This document shows positions 17,171-28,592 of a DNA stretch of 64,000 bases, piece after piece. Below the pieces are notes generated by a model that saw only the letters and a program-made list of their open reading frames with translations, did not search any database and was not told the DNA's origin. Source of the DNA: Actinoalloteichus caeruleus DSM 43889 (lineage in GTDB: Bacteria; Actinomycetota; Actinomycetes; Mycobacteriales; Pseudonocardiaceae); NCBI RefSeq assembly GCF_000429185.2, contig NZ_AUBJ02000001.1, positions 2,604,001 through 2,668,000 on the forward strand, given 5' to 3'. Position 1 is the first letter of the stretch. Every line of letters starts with the position of its first letter. The translations under genes were made by a program, and so were the position numbers.

Positions 17171-17725
17171 ATGACCGAGCGGAGCGATCAGCCGGCACCG
17201 CCGGACCAGCGGTCCAGGCTGCTGGCCATCTACCTGAACGACCACCTCGCCGGGGCGACCGCCGCCGTGGAGCTGGCCCGGCGGCTGGCGAAGGCCGAGG
17301 TGTCCTCCCCCGACGGACCGGAACTGGACCGGCTGGCCGACGAGATGGCGGAGGACCGCGCTCGGTTGGCGGACGCCATGCGACTGCTGGACGTGGAGGT
17401 CGCGCACTACAAGACCTGGGCGCTGTGGGCCGCCGAGAAGGCGGGCCGGTTGAAGCTCAACGGGCAGCTGCGCGGGCGCTCGCCGTTGAGCACGGTGGTG
17501 GAACTGGAAGGTCTGCTGCTGGTGGTGACGTCCCTGGCGAGCGCGTGGCGGACGTTGCGCGCGGTGGCCGAGGACGCGGGTCCGGCCGGGGCGGGGCCCG
17601 GGACGGAGCGACTCGACGCGCTGCTGCGGCGGTCGCTGGACCAGGCGGCGCGGCTGGAGCGGCTGCGCGAGGCCGCGGTCACCCGGGTGTTCGGCACGGC
17701 CACGGCCCAGGAACGGCGGCGGTAG
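17171..17725 (+). CDS. Helical hypothetical protein, 184 residues
   Basis: The ATG at 17171 is preceded by GGAGGGG. The chain is almost entirely alpha-helical and rich in Ala, Leu, Arg and Glu: LNDHLAGATAAVELARRLAK, RLADEMAEDRARLADAMRLL, SPLSTVVELEGLLLVVTSLA. No membrane segments, signal or metal motif are clear. The layout suggests a four-helix bundle with lone D/E and H residues, but a ferritin-like metal site cannot be confirmed. Related hypothetical proteins are widespread in actinomycetes as far as I recall; the function is not known to me. Confidence 0.75.
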   Translation: MTERSDQPAPPDQRSRLLAIYLNDHLAGATAAVELARRLAKAEVSSPDGPELDRLADEMAEDRARLADAMRLLDVEVAHYKTWALWAAEKAGRLKLNGQLRGRSPLSTVVELEGLLLVVTSLASAWRTLRAVAEDAGPAGAGPGTERLDALLRRSLDQAARLERLREAAVTRVFGTATAQERRR

Positions 17726-18004
17726 GCGCGGCCGGCACCGTTCCCGCCCCCCGGGACGGGCGCGGGAATGCGGCGGGCTCCCCGGGGCGTTGTCCCGGGG
17801 CACCGCCCGACGGGTCCGTGAGTGGCCCGGGCGTCCCGCCCGCCTCCGGGTGACGCGGCGACGTCCCGCGATCACGGCGGGTGGCGCCGCCGGGAGGCGT
17901 CGCTCATAGCCGCCACCCACCCCCCGCCCGGTCTGCTGTGGTGGACCCGAACTCGGGTGCCCCACAGGTCGGGGACGCCCGTCGTGCCGCCTGGAAGGAG
18001 CCGC

Positions 18005-18469
18005 ATGACCGACCGCGCCGACACGGCCTCCGAACACCCGCGACGCACCGGCCCGACCACGGACCCCACCGAGGTGGAACGCCTGCTCCGGCAGGGCCCG
18101 TTCCACGAGTGGCTGGGGCTCCGGGTGTTGTCGGTGGGCGAGGACCGGATCGAGTTGGCCTTCGCCTGGCGGCCCGAATGGGTCGCCGACCCGGACGCCG
18201 GCTACACGCACGGCGGCATCCTGGCCACCATCGTCGACCTCACGGCCGACTGGGCGCTGGTGTCCCGCCTCGGGCGGGGCGTCCCGACCGTGGACATGCG
18301 GGTGGACTACCACCGGGCGGCGTCGCGGGGCGAGGACCTCACCGCCGTCGGCGAGGTGGTCCGCTTCGGCAGGACCTTGGCCGTGGCGGAGGCCCGCGTG
18401 CACGACGGCCAAGGGCGGCTTGTCGCCAGTGGACGCGGCCTCTACCACACCGCGAGCGCCAGCTCCTGA
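18005..18469 (+). CDS. PaaI-type hotdog thioesterase
   Basis: 154 residues. The hotdog core is clear: FHEWLGLRVLSVGEDRIELA, then the helix segment GYTHGGILATIVDLTADWAL with the HGG-[IV]-x-[AS]-x-x-D catalytic region, and TVDMRVDYHRAASRGEDLTA. Such enzymes hydrolyse acyl-CoA thioesters. The ATG at 18005 follows GGAAGGAG at 17993-18000. It ends about 70 bases before the promoter of the SAM-IV-controlled cluster on the same strand, but that promoter and riboswitch separate it from the cluster. Confidence 0.88.
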   Translation: MTDRADTASEHPRRTGPTTDPTEVERLLRQGPFHEWLGLRVLSVGEDRIELAFAWRPEWVADPDAGYTHGGILATIVDLTADWALVSRLGRGVPTVDMRVDYHRAASRGEDLTAVGEVVRFGRTLAVAEARVHDGQGRLVASGRGLYHTASASS

Positions 18470-18539
18470 CGAGCGGGACCGACGCCGCTCGAGGGGACGG
18501 CCGAAGGCGGCCGGCACCCGTGAGCGGCGTCATAGAAAG

Positions 18540-18569
18540 TTGTTGGATCAAGCATCTCGTGGCTAGTGT
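18540..18569 (+). promoter_or_regulatory. Probable promoter of the SAM-IV transcript
   Basis: TTGTTG (18540-18545) and TAGTGT (18564-18569) are separated by 18 bases, a reasonable housekeeping-sigma promoter. It is placed a few bases before the first base of the riboswitch. The stretch is AT-richer than its flanks. Confidence 0.5.
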
Positions 18570-18576
18570 CGTTGGT

Positions 18577-18688
18577 GGTCACGAGTGCCAGCGCCAAGCC
18601 CCGGCTCGCTGGCCGGCAACCCTCCGCCGCGGTGGGGTGCCCCGGGTGAGCGACCAGGTCACCCGAGCAGTCGTGGCAAGTGCGGACC
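18577..18688 (+). ncRNA. SAM-IV riboswitch
   Basis: The sequence carries the long conserved core of the SAM-IV class in order: ACGAGTGCCAGCGCCAAGCC, then CCGGCTCGCTGGCCGGCAAC, CCTCCGCCGCGGTGGGGTGC, CCCGGGTGA and GCGACCAGGTCACCCGAG, ending near GGCAAGTGCGGACC. The internal helices (GCCAGC/GCTGGC; CCCC/GGGG around GCCGCGGT) and the pseudoknot-forming GGTCACCCG are visible. SAM-IV is an actinobacterial class that binds S-adenosylmethionine and lowers expression of sulfur and methionine genes. It begins just after a promoter and ends 32 bases before a leader peptide, so two controls are in tandem. The exact ends are approximate. Confidence 0.92.
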
Positions 18689-18720
18689 AGGGCGGAAGCG
18701 CCCGGCCAGTGGAGGAACGG

Positions 18721-18825
18721 ATGAAGCACTCGGACCCGCGGGCGATCGCCGCCGCGACGGTCGGGGACCTCCTCTACGGCCGCATCTACGTGGACTTCGG
18801 TCTCGTCTGCAGCTCCCTGAGGTAG
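18721..18825 (+). CDS. Leader peptide of a sulfur attenuator (34 residues)
   Basis: The ATG at 18721 is preceded by GGAGG (18712-18716). The product, MKHSDPRAIAAATVGDLL then YGRIYVDFGLVCSSLR, ends in the R-x-[HY]-V-D-[LF]-x-x-V/A-x-S signature of the actinobacterial putative leader peptides found before cysteine and sulfur genes, with a Cys four residues before the end. The stop (TAG 18823-18825) is followed within 5 bases by a strong hairpin. Such peptides are thought to sense charged tRNA-Cys through ribosome stalling. Here the peptide follows a SAM-IV riboswitch on the same transcript. Confidence 0.8.
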   Translation: MKHSDPRAIAAATVGDLLYGRIYVDFGLVCSSLR

Positions 18826-18829
18826 AGCC

Positions 18830-18854
18830 GCCACCGACGGACCCCGTCGGTGGC
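18830..18854 (+). terminator. Attenuator hairpin after leader peptide
   Basis: A perfect 11-bp stem (GCCACCGACGG / CCGTCGGTGGC) with a 3-base loop starts 5 bases after the leader-peptide stop. No T run follows. By position it can end transcription or be opened by a ribosome stalled on the leader peptide; the VOC gene start is 75 bases further on. Confidence 0.75.
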
Positions 18855-18929
18855 GTCTCCCGGGCCGTCACGGCGCCGGGAGGCGATGGTGCACCCAGCT
18901 GACCCCGACGGCCGCCCTGGAGCCCCACC

Positions 18930-19802
18930 ATGTCCGGTGACAACGCCACCCCGTTCGCTCTTCGACTGCCCTCCCCGCTGCCCGGGCCCGTGGTGCTCGA
19001 CCACCTCGTGCTCGCGGTCGCCGACCTGCCCTCCGCCACCGAGTACCTCCGGTCGCTGGGCTTCGACGCCCGGCCCGGCGGCCGGCACCCGGGGCACGGC
19101 ACCGAGAACGCCCTGGTCGTGCTCGACGGGCAGTACCTGGAGCTGATCTCCGTCACCGATCCGGAGGAGGCCTCCGCGAGCGACCTGGGTCGGAGCACGG
19201 TCCGCGCGTTGTCCCGCGACGGCGGCGGCTGGGTCGGGTACGCGCTGCGGCTGCCCCCCAACACCCCCGTGGACGGTGGGTCGCTGGCCGCCCCGGAGCG
19301 CGCGGAGCCGCACCGGCTGTCGATGAGCCGCACCACCCCGGGCGGTGAGCGGGTGTCCTGGGAGCTGTTCTTCCCCGAGCGTGTCGGGATGGACGGCCCC
19401 TACCCGTTCCTCATCCGGTGGGACGGAGCCTCACCCACCAGCGGCGAACCACCCGAGCACCCCAACGTGGTGCACGGCGTCGGCGAGCTGACCATCGGCA
19501 TGCCGGGACCGGGCTCGGCCCCGGCCCGCTGGTACGCCGACTCGCTGCCCCGGTTGACGGGGGCACCGGCCCACACCGTCGAGGACGCCTCGGCGCACCG
19601 GAGCGTTGGACTCGCCTCGGTCGAGCTGACCAGCACCGACCTCGGCAGGACTCGGCGGGCGCTGGCCTCGGCCGGTGCGGCGTGGCGGGCCGTCGAGGCC
19701 GACCCGGCCTCCCCCGCCGTCCTGCTCACCCTCCCACCGGCCCTCTTCGGCGAGCACACCCGGTTGACGATCCGCCAGCCGGCGCCGTCCCGGGACCGCT
19801 GA
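18930..19802 (+). CDS. VOC-family protein (glyoxalase_3-like)
   Basis: 290 residues, first structural gene after the riboswitch and leader peptide. The start of the fold is LDHLVLAVADLPSATEYLRS with the first VOC metal His, then HGTENALVVLDGQYLELISV. A second half (GVGELTIGMPGPGSAPARWY..., VGLASVELTSTDLGRTRRAL) makes two VOC modules, as in the glyoxalase-like PF13468 group. It may be a metal-dependent isomerase, dioxygenase or binding protein acting on the cluster's substrate; sequence does not decide. The ATG at 18930 has a modest CTGGAG site upstream. The next gene starts 65 bases downstream. Confidence 0.85.
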   Translation: MSGDNATPFALRLPSPLPGPVVLDHLVLAVADLPSATEYLRSLGFDARPGGRHPGHGTENALVVLDGQYLELISVTDPEEASASDLGRSTVRALSRDGGGWVGYALRLPPNTPVDGGSLAAPERAEPHRLSMSRTTPGGERVSWELFFPERVGMDGPYPFLIRWDGASPTSGEPPEHPNVVHGVGELTIGMPGPGSAPARWYADSLPRLTGAPAHTVEDASAHRSVGLASVELTSTDLGRTRRALASAGAAWRAVEADPASPAVLLTLPPALFGEHTRLTIRQPAPSRDR

Positions 19803-19867
19803 CCCCGGCCCGGGCACCCGACCACCCACCACGCCCCTCCGGCGTGACGCCCTTCGAGAGGTTCCAG

Positions 19868-20884
19868 ATGACGATGCGACCACAGCGCCACCCCCGTTCG
19901 GGCCGTGCCCGGCTGGGTATCGCCGGCGTTCTCGCGACGGCCCTGCTCGCGGCGGCCTGCGGCGGCGGGGACACGGCCGGGGACGGCGACGGCCCGACCT
20001 CCCTGTCGGTGGCCACCATCCCCACCCCGGACGCCGCCTCCATCTACCTCGCCGAGGAACAGGGCTTCTTCGAGGAGGAGGACCTGGACGTCGACATCAC
20101 GTTGGCGGACAGCGGCGGGGCGATCATCCCCGGCGTCGTCCGAGGCGACTACCAGTTCGGGCACTCCAACACCGTGTCGCTGGCCGTCGCCGCCGGCGAG
20201 GGGCTGCCGCTCCAGGCCGTCACCAACACCACCGGGACGGGGAGCGACCCGGACCAGGACATCTCCCGGATCCTGGTGGCCGGTGACAGCCCCATCCAGG
20301 ACGCGGCGGACCTGGCGGGCACGACGATCGCGGTCAACGGGCTGAACAACATCGGCGAGGTGACGATCAAGGCCGCGTTGGAGAACAGGGGTGTGGACGT
20401 CTCCGGCCTCGACTTCGTCGAGATGCCCTACCCGGACATGAACGCGGCCCTGTTCGCCGGCGAGGTCGACGCCATCTGGCAGCTGGAACCGCACCTGAGC
20501 CTGGCAGAGGAGGACGGCGCCCGCCCGGTGCTGTCCAACTTCGTGGAGGCCACGCCCGACGCCCAACTGGGCTACCTGGTGACGAACCGGCAGTACGCCG
20601 CCGAGAACACCGAGGTCATCGAGAGGTTCTCCCGGGCGATGGACCGGGCCAAGGAGTTCGCCACCGACAACCCGGACGAGACGAGGCGGGTCCTGACCGA
20701 AAGCCTCGGCATCCCGGCCGAACAGGCCCAGGACATGCTGCTCCCGGTGTTCCAGCCGGGCATGGACGTGGACTCGCTGCGCACCTACCTGGAGCTGACC
20801 GAGCGGTACGGGCTGATCAGTGAGCAGCCCAACGCCGACGATTTGGTGGCCCCGGGCGCCAACACCTCGGAAACGGGCCGATGA
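19868..20884 (+). CDS. NitT/TauT/Ssu-type ABC transporter substrate-binding lipoprotein
   Basis: 338 residues. A signal peptide ends in a lipobox LAAAC with C31. The mature part is an SsuA/ThiY-like periplasmic binding fold: PDAASIYLAEEQGFFEEEDL near the N-terminus, GGAIIPGVVRGDYQFGHSNT for the ligand loop and VDAIWQLEPHLSLAEEDGAR in the hinge region. Relatives bind sulfonates, taurine, nitrate or pyrimidines. The SAM-IV control argues for a sulfur compound. The start is ATG 19868; the stop overlaps the first permease by 4 bases. Confidence 0.9.
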   Translation: MTMRPQRHPRSGRARLGIAGVLATALLAAACGGGDTAGDGDGPTSLSVATIPTPDAASIYLAEEQGFFEEEDLDVDITLADSGGAIIPGVVRGDYQFGHSNTVSLAVAAGEGLPLQAVTNTTGTGSDPDQDISRILVAGDSPIQDAADLAGTTIAVNGLNNIGEVTIKAALENRGVDVSGLDFVEMPYPDMNAALFAGEVDAIWQLEPHLSLAEEDGARPVLSNFVEATPDAQLGYLVTNRQYAAENTEVIERFSRAMDRAKEFATDNPDETRRVLTESLGIPAEQAQDMLLPVFQPGMDVDSLRTYLELTERYGLISEQPNADDLVAPGANTSETGR

Positions 20885-21723
20885 CACCACCCACGACCAC
20901 CACCCGCCCCGAGCACGCGGGCCCCGGCACCCGCGACGGGCGGTCGGGACGACCCCGGCTGCCCGGCGCGGCGCTGCCCGCGGTGACGGTGCTCGGCGTG
21001 CTCCTGCTCGCCGAGCTGGTCTCGCGGCTCGGAGTGCTGCCCACGCGCTACTTCCCACCGGCCAGCGAGATGTTCGTCGCCCTCGCCGGGCAGGTCGTCG
21101 ACCCCTCGTTCTGGGTGTCGGTCGGCCAGACGCTCCAGGGCTGGGGCGCCGGGCTGGGCATCGCCGTGTTGTTGGCGGTGCCGGTGGGGCTGGCGCTGGG
21201 GACGGTTCCCCTGCTGTACACGGCGGTCCGGCCGATCGTGGAGTTCCTCCGGCCGATCCCGTCGGTGGCCCTGATCCCGCTCGTCGTGCTCGCGATCGGC
21301 ACGGGCGCGGCCAGCAAGGTGTTCCTCGCGGCCTTCGCGGCCTTCTGGCAGCTGCTGATCCCGGTGATCTACGGCGTCCGCGACACCGATCCGGTGGCCC
21401 GGGACACCGGGCGGGCGTTCCGGCTGGGCCGGTTCGGCGTGCTGCGGTGGATCGTGCTGCCGGCGGCGGTGCCCTACCTGGCCACGGGCCTGCGGATCGC
21501 GTCGGCGACGGCGTTGATCCTGGCGGTCACGGCGGAACTCGTCATCGGCGTCCCCGGGCTGGGCGGCGCGATCAACCTCGCTCGCTCCGCGGGCGCCCCC
21601 GACCGCATGTACGCGCTCATCATCGCCACCGGCCTGCTCGGCTGGGGCCTGAACGCGGCGTTCCGCGCCGTGGAGCGCCGGGTGCTGCACTGGCATCCCT
21701 CCCACCGGGAGGCCGTCGCGTGA
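20881..21723 (+). CDS. ABC transporter permease (SsuC/TauC type), first
   Basis: 280 residues, about six helices after a hydrophilic N-terminus. The family segment PIVEFLRPIPSVALIPLVVL is the well-known SsuC/TauC cytoplasmic helix, and the EAA-like loop is DTGRAFRLGRFGVLRWIVLPAA. The ATGA overlap at both ends shows tight coupling with the binding protein and the second permease. Two different permease genes in one Ssu-type system are somewhat unusual and suggest a heterodimer. Confidence 0.9.
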   Translation: MTPPTTTTRPEHAGPGTRDGRSGRPRLPGAALPAVTVLGVLLLAELVSRLGVLPTRYFPPASEMFVALAGQVVDPSFWVSVGQTLQGWGAGLGIAVLLAVPVGLALGTVPLLYTAVRPIVEFLRPIPSVALIPLVVLAIGTGAASKVFLAAFAAFWQLLIPVIYGVRDTDPVARDTGRAFRLGRFGVLRWIVLPAAVPYLATGLRIASATALILAVTAELVIGVPGLGGAINLARSAGAPDRMYALIIATGLLGWGLNAAFRAVERRVLHWHPSHREAVA

Positions 21724-22499
21724 CCGGCCGGTGGGTGCGGGTGCTACTGCCCGTGGTGACGACGGCGGCGGTGCTGGCCGCGTGGTGGTTCGGCTCGCTG
21801 GGCACCGAGTCCTACTACTTCCCGTCGCTGCGGGACATCATGGACCGCTTCGTCGAGGTGTGGCTGTTCGACCGGTTCGTCACCGACGCCGTGCCCAGCC
21901 TGTGGCGGCTGGGCGCCGGTTTCGGCATCGCGGTCGTCGCCGGGGTGGGGCTGGGCCTGCTGCTGGGGCTGTCCGCGTCGTGGCGGCGCGCCACGGAGCC
22001 GATCGTGGAGTTCCTGCGCGCGATCCCGGCGACCGCCCTGTTGCCGTTCGCGCTGCTGGTCTTCGGCATCGGCGACCTGATGAAGGTCGCGATCATCGCG
22101 TTGGTGTGCCTGTGGCCGGTGCTGCTCAACACCATCGACGGGGTGCGCGGCCTGGACCACACGTTGGCGGACACCGCCCGGATGTACCAGGTCAGCGGGG
22201 CCAGGAGGCTGCTGTCGGTGGTCCTGCCCTCGGCGGCCCCGCAGATCATGGCCGGTGCCAGGACCAGCCTGTCGCTGGCCCTGATCCTGATGGTCACCAG
22301 CGAGATGGTGGCGAGCACCAGCGGCATCGGCTTCTTCGTGCTCGACGCCCAGCGCGGCTTCCGCATCCTCGACATGTGGACGGGCATCATCCTGCTCGGC
22401 GTGCTGGGCTACCTGGTCAACCTGGTGTTCACCCTGGTCGAGCGGCGGCTGCTGCGGTGGCACGCCGGCGCCCGTGCCGACACCGCCTCGGCCCGCTGA
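21720..22499 (+). CDS. ABC transporter permease (SsuC/TauC type), second
   Basis: 259 residues from GTG 21720, which overlaps the upstream stop. Helices and the signature PIVEFLRAIPATALLPFALL are present, with the EAA loop DTARMYQVSGARRLLSVVLP. It is a paralogue of the preceding permease rather than a copy of it. Together with the ATPase at 22527 they should form the membrane core of the importer. Confidence 0.9.
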   Translation: MTGRWVRVLLPVVTTAAVLAAWWFGSLGTESYYFPSLRDIMDRFVEVWLFDRFVTDAVPSLWRLGAGFGIAVVAGVGLGLLLGLSASWRRATEPIVEFLRAIPATALLPFALLVFGIGDLMKVAIIALVCLWPVLLNTIDGVRGLDHTLADTARMYQVSGARRLLSVVLPSAAPQIMAGARTSLSLALILMVTSEMVASTSGIGFFVLDAQRGFRILDMWTGIILLGVLGYLVNLVFTLVERRLLRWHAGARADTASAR

Positions 22500-22526
22500 G
22501 GCCACGGCGGAGGAAGGGAGTTTCTC

Positions 22527-23375
22527 GTGCTCGAACTGCGTTCGGTGAGCAAGACCTACGGCTCGGGTGCCGGGGCGACACCGGCCATCGGCGAGGTCAG
22601 CCTCACCGTCCGACCCGGTGAGTTCCTGACCGTGGTGGGCCCCTCCGGCTGCGGGAAGACCACGCTGCTGAAGTGCATGACGGGACTGCTGCGCCCCACC
22701 TCGGGCGAGGTCCTGTTGGACGGCCGGCCGGTGACGGGACCACCGGCGGACATGGCCCTCGTGTTCCAGGAGTACGGCCGGTCCCTGATGCCGTGGTCGA
22801 CCGTCCGGAAGAACATCATGCTGCCGCTGCGGGCCCGGCGGGTCCCCAGGGCCGAGCGCGAGCGTCGCGCCGACGAGGCCCTGGCCGAGGTGGGGTTGGC
22901 CGGCTTCGGCGACCACTACCCCTGGCAGCTGTCCGGCGGTATGCAGCAGCGGGTGGCGATCGCCCGGGCGCTGGCCTACCGGCCGAAGATCCTGGTGATG
23001 GACGAGCCGTTCGCCTCGGTCGACGCCCAGACCAGGGCCGACCTGGAGGACCTCGTCCTCCGGATCCGGGAGGCGCACGACATCACCATCGTGTTCGTCA
23101 CCCACGACATCGACGAGTCGGTGTACCTGAGCGACCGGATCGCGGTGCTGGGCCCCTCCCCCACCTCGGTGCGGGAGCTGGTCGAGGTCGACCTGCCCTC
23201 GCCACGCGACCAGGTCGCCACCAAGCGGCTCGCCGAGTTCGGGGAGCTGCGGACGCACGTGTACCGGCGCATCCGCCGGGACGAGGCGGGTAGCCCCCCG
23301 GGAGTGGCGTCGACAGCGGCGCCCGCGCCGGGATCCGCCGGGGAGGACGCGGAGCGGGTCGGCTCCGCCTCCTGA
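22527..23375 (+). CDS. ABC transporter ATP-binding protein (SsuB/TauB type)
   Basis: 282 residues. Walker [11 protein letters not shown]-loop [15 protein letters not shown], signature [15 protein letters not shown], Walker [13 protein letters not shown] and the H-loop VTHDIDES are all intact. The Q-loop sequence with LMPW is typical of nitrate/sulfonate/taurine ATPases. The start GTG 22527 follows GGAAGGGAG. The C-terminal ~40 residues are an Ala/Pro/Gly-rich tail without known function. Confidence 0.92.
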   Translation: MLELRSVSKTYGSGAGATPAIGEVSLTVRPGEFLTVVGPSGCGKTTLLKCMTGLLRPTSGEVLLDGRPVTGPPADMALVFQEYGRSLMPWSTVRKNIMLPLRARRVPRAERERRADEALAEVGLAGFGDHYPWQLSGGMQQRVAIARALAYRPKILVMDEPFASVDAQTRADLEDLVLRIREAHDITIVFVTHDIDESVYLSDRIAVLGPSPTSVRELVEVDLPSPRDQVATKRLAEFGELRTHVYRRIRRDEAGSPPGVASTAAPAPGSAGEDAERVGSAS

Positions 23376-23383
23376 GATGAGGG

Positions 23384-23409
23384 GCGGGCCCGCCGCGTGG
23401 CGGACCCGC
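23384..23409 (+). terminator. Intergenic hairpin after the ABC genes
   Basis: An 11-bp stem with one mismatch and a 4-base loop (GCGGGCCCGCC / GGCGGACCCGC) lies right after the ATPase stop. It may partly end transcription or protect the upstream message, giving less of the three catabolic genes that follow. Confidence 0.4.
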
Positions 23410-23454
23410 ACCAGACCTGTTGAATATCGCACGACGAGGAACGGAGAACGTCGG

Positions 23455-24432
23455 ATGAAGGCGGCTTTGATCGTGGACCGGGGTGGCCCGGAGTGCCGGG
23501 TCGTGCGGGAGCACCCGGCCCCGGAGCCCGGCCCGGGTGAGGCGCTGATCCGCGTCCGCGCCTGCGGCCTGAACCACCTGGACGTCTTCGTCCGCAACGG
23601 CACGGCGGGCGGGCAGCTGCCGTTGCCGCACATCTCGGGTGGGGACATCGCCGGCGAGGTCGCCGGTTACGGCCCGGACACCACCGGTCCGGCCGAGGGC
23701 ACCCGCGTGCTGGTCGACCCGCTGGTGCACGGCAAGGCGTTGGGCGAGGACCTGCCCGGCGGCCTCGCCGAGTACGCGGTGGTCCCGGCGGCGAACCTGC
23801 TCCCGCTGCCCGACGGGGTGAGCTTCGAGCAGGCCGCGGCGCTGCCGATCGCCTACGGCACCGCCCAACGGATGATCGTGACCAGGGCGAAGCTCCAGCC
23901 GGGGGAGACGGTCGCCGTGCTGGGCGCCGCCGGTGGCGTGGGCACCGGCGTGGTGCTGATCGCCAAGGCGATCGGCGCTCGGGTGATCGCCTGCGCCAGT
24001 TCGCGGGAGAAGCTGGACCGGCTCGCCGAGCTGGGGGCGGACGTGCTGATCAACTCCCGCGAGGAGGACTTCAGCGCCCGCATCTGGCGGGAGACCGGCA
24101 AGCGCGGGGTCGACGTGATGGTCGACTACACGGGGGCGGACACCTGGGCCGGTTCGATCCGCGCCACCCGTCCCGGTGGTCGCGTGGTGACCTGCGGCGC
24201 GACCAGCGGGTACGAGGTCAGCCAGTTCCAGCCCTACGTGTGGGTCCGCGAACTGGACATCCTGGGCAGCAACGCGTGGAGCAGGGCCGACCTCCAGGGC
24301 CTGCTGGACTCCGTGGCCGCCGGGACCCTGGACCCCGTCATCGACTCGGTCCTGCCGTTGGACCGGGTGTCCGAGGCGGAGCGGCTGCTGGAGGAACGGC
24401 TCGTCTTCGGCAAGGTCATCGTCACGCCGTGA
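23455..24432 (+). CDS. Quinone-oxidoreductase-like MDR dehydrogenase
   Basis: 325 residues. The N-terminal GroES-like domain has GLNHLDVFVRNGTAGG and HISGGDIAGEV but lacks the cysteine lobe of zinc alcohol dehydrogenases. The cofactor loop is VLGAAGGVGTGVV, the AAxGGVG form seen in quinone oxidoreductase and enoyl reductase-like members that use NADPH. The ATG at 23455 has CGGAG upstream. It probably reduces or oxidises an intermediate made by the neighbouring ligase or hydrolase. The substrate is unknown. Confidence 0.85.
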   Translation: MKAALIVDRGGPECRVVREHPAPEPGPGEALIRVRACGLNHLDVFVRNGTAGGQLPLPHISGGDIAGEVAGYGPDTTGPAEGTRVLVDPLVHGKALGEDLPGGLAEYAVVPAANLLPLPDGVSFEQAAALPIAYGTAQRMIVTRAKLQPGETVAVLGAAGGVGTGVVLIAKAIGARVIACASSREKLDRLAELGADVLINSREEDFSARIWRETGKRGVDVMVDYTGADTWAGSIRATRPGGRVVTCGATSGYEVSQFQPYVWVRELDILGSNAWSRADLQGLLDSVAAGTLDPVIDSVLPLDRVSEAERLLEERLVFGKVIVTP

Positions 24433-24541
24433 CCCGCGGGCGGACAGGTCCTGGTTCACCGGTCCCGGCCACTCGGTCGGTCACCACTCCTGGGGAGGGA
24501 GGTGCGGCGCCCCGCCCGGCGGCGGGCGCGCCGACCACGCG

Positions 24542-27239
<2,698 letters not shown>

Positions 27240-27426
27240 CGGCCGCCGCCGCGTGGGGCATCCGGCCTGCGGGGCGGGCGGGGGGCGGGGTCGCGGCCGG
27301 CGGGACCGTTCCCCCGCGCCGGCGGGGACCGCCGCCTCCGAGCGCCGACCGGAATGGGAGGGAACACCCGCCCGACCGCCGGTCCGCCTCCCGCACCGGG
27401 GGCACCGCGCGGGCGGTGCTCGGCAC

Positions 27427-27450
27427 GGCCCCCGGAGCACCCCGGGGGCC
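27427..27450. terminator. Hairpin between convergent genes
   Basis: A perfect 9-bp GC stem (GGCCCCCGG / CCGGGGGCC) with a 6-base loop sits between the hydrolase gene and the convergent DUF397 gene, 18 bases from the latter's stop. It probably terminates transcripts from both sides. The surrounding 230 bases hold no gene. Confidence 0.6.
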
Positions 27451-27468
27451 GGCCGCGGTGCGCGCCTG

Positions 27469-27687
27469 TCAGAGCCTCCCGGACTTCATCGCGCCCACCA
27501 GAGCGGCGAAGCTGTCGCGGTCCACGACGAGAACGCCGCCCGAACGGTTCTTGGTGTCCCGGATACCGACGACCCCGGGGCCGTTGGCGACTTCGACGCA
27601 GTCGGACTGCCCGCCGCTCCGCCGGGACTTGCGCCAGTCACTCCAGCCCGGCGCCAGCGGGGTCCGGGGTGGCACGGTGTGGTGCAT
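27469..27687 (-). CDS. DUF397 protein
   Basis: 72 residues with the DUF397 signature WRKSRRSGGQSDCVEVANGP, then VGIRDTKNRSGGVLVVDRDS and FAALVGAMKSG. These small proteins nearly always follow a DUF5753-type XRE regulator in actinomycetes and may act as its partner, comparable to the BldB/WhiJ-like or AbaA-Orf systems. The start overlaps the end of the regulator gene by 50 bases in another frame. Confidence 0.92.
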   Translation of the reverse strand: MHHTVPPRTPLAPGWSDWRKSRRSGGQSDCVEVANGPGVVGIRDTKNRSGGVLVVDRDSFAALVGAMKSGRL

Positions 27688-28534
27688 GCTCCATCCTTTC
27701 GATCAGTTCGCCGATCAGTATTCGCGAATCCGAGGGACTGACCGCCGACTGCTGGAGACTAGCGGCCCAGGAGCGGAACTCGTCCACTTCGGCTTGGTCG
27801 TCCTGACCGTCGAGAAACACTCCGGAGTTCCCGTGTTCGAGGTGCACGACGGGAGCCGCTTTGGGAAATTCGAGCACCACGAAAGATCCTTCGAGCAGTG
27901 CGGTGTATCCAGCGCCCACGGGAACCACCTGAACGGTGATGTTGGGAAACTCGGACATCCGAACGAGATGGCGGAGTTGACCCGCCAGCACTTCGGTTCC
28001 CCCTACTGGCCGGTGAAGGATGGCCTCGTCGATGAGGGCGGTGAACTGGAGAGAACCGTCGGTGAGAACGCGCTGCCGGCTGAGCCTGAGATGGACGCGG
28101 AACTCCCTTTCACTCGGTGGATGACCGTAGGCGGCCATGATCGAGCGAATGTAGTCCTCTGTTTGGAGTAACCCTGGCATCAGAAGGGCGGAGACCGAGG
28201 TGGCCGACACCGCGGTGCGCTCGAATTCGATCATCGCCGTCACCTGAGCCGGAAGTCCGGGAACGCCGACCGCGAGCCATCGGGGTTGTTGGGCGTCGCG
28301 GGCCATCTGAATCAGCCGATCGCGATTCGACCCCGTCACCCCGAGCACGGTCAGGATGGAGGCGACCTCTTCCGGAGAGGCCAGCCTCTTGCCCGTTTCC
28401 GTCTGGCTGATGGTGGGCTGCGACAAGCCGACGGCCTCGCCCACCGCCTTCGCGGTCAACCGTGCCGCGGCACGGAGCTGGCGCAGTTCGGCGCCCAGCG
28501 CCCGCGCCTGTGCTCGATAGGGGGTGCTTGCCAT
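27638..28534 (-). CDS. XRE-family regulator with DUF5753 (WhiJ-like)
   Basis: 298 residues. Residues ~10-70 form the HTH: LGAELRQLRAAARLTAKAVG, EAVGLSQPTISQTETGKRLA. The rest is the DUF5753 sensor region (LLMPGLLQTEDYIRSIMAAY, LRHLVRMSEFPNITVQVVPV, SFVVLEFPKAAPVVHLEHGN). The ATG at 28534 was chosen where the family starts. It forms a unit with the DUF397 gene and faces a divergent 142-residue gene. The intergenic region holds two inverted repeats that are likely its operator. Such systems tune morphological development or antibiotic output in streptomycetes. Confidence 0.92.
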   Translation of the reverse strand: MASTPYRAQARALGAELRQLRAAARLTAKAVGEAVGLSQPTISQTETGKRLASPEEVASILTVLGVTGSNRDRLIQMARDAQQPRWLAVGVPGLPAQVTAMIEFERTAVSATSVSALLMPGLLQTEDYIRSIMAAYGHPPSEREFRVHLRLSRQRVLTDGSLQFTALIDEAILHRPVGGTEVLAGQLRHLVRMSEFPNITVQVVPVGAGYTALLEGSFVVLEFPKAAPVVHLEHGNSGVFLDGQDDQAEVDEFRSWAASLQQSAVSPSDSRILIGELIERMEHAPHRATPDPAGAGLE

Positions 28535-28592
28535 GTCGATCACCCTAAAGAGGGGCGCCACCGGCACCAATACGCCCGTTCAGGGAGTTGCT

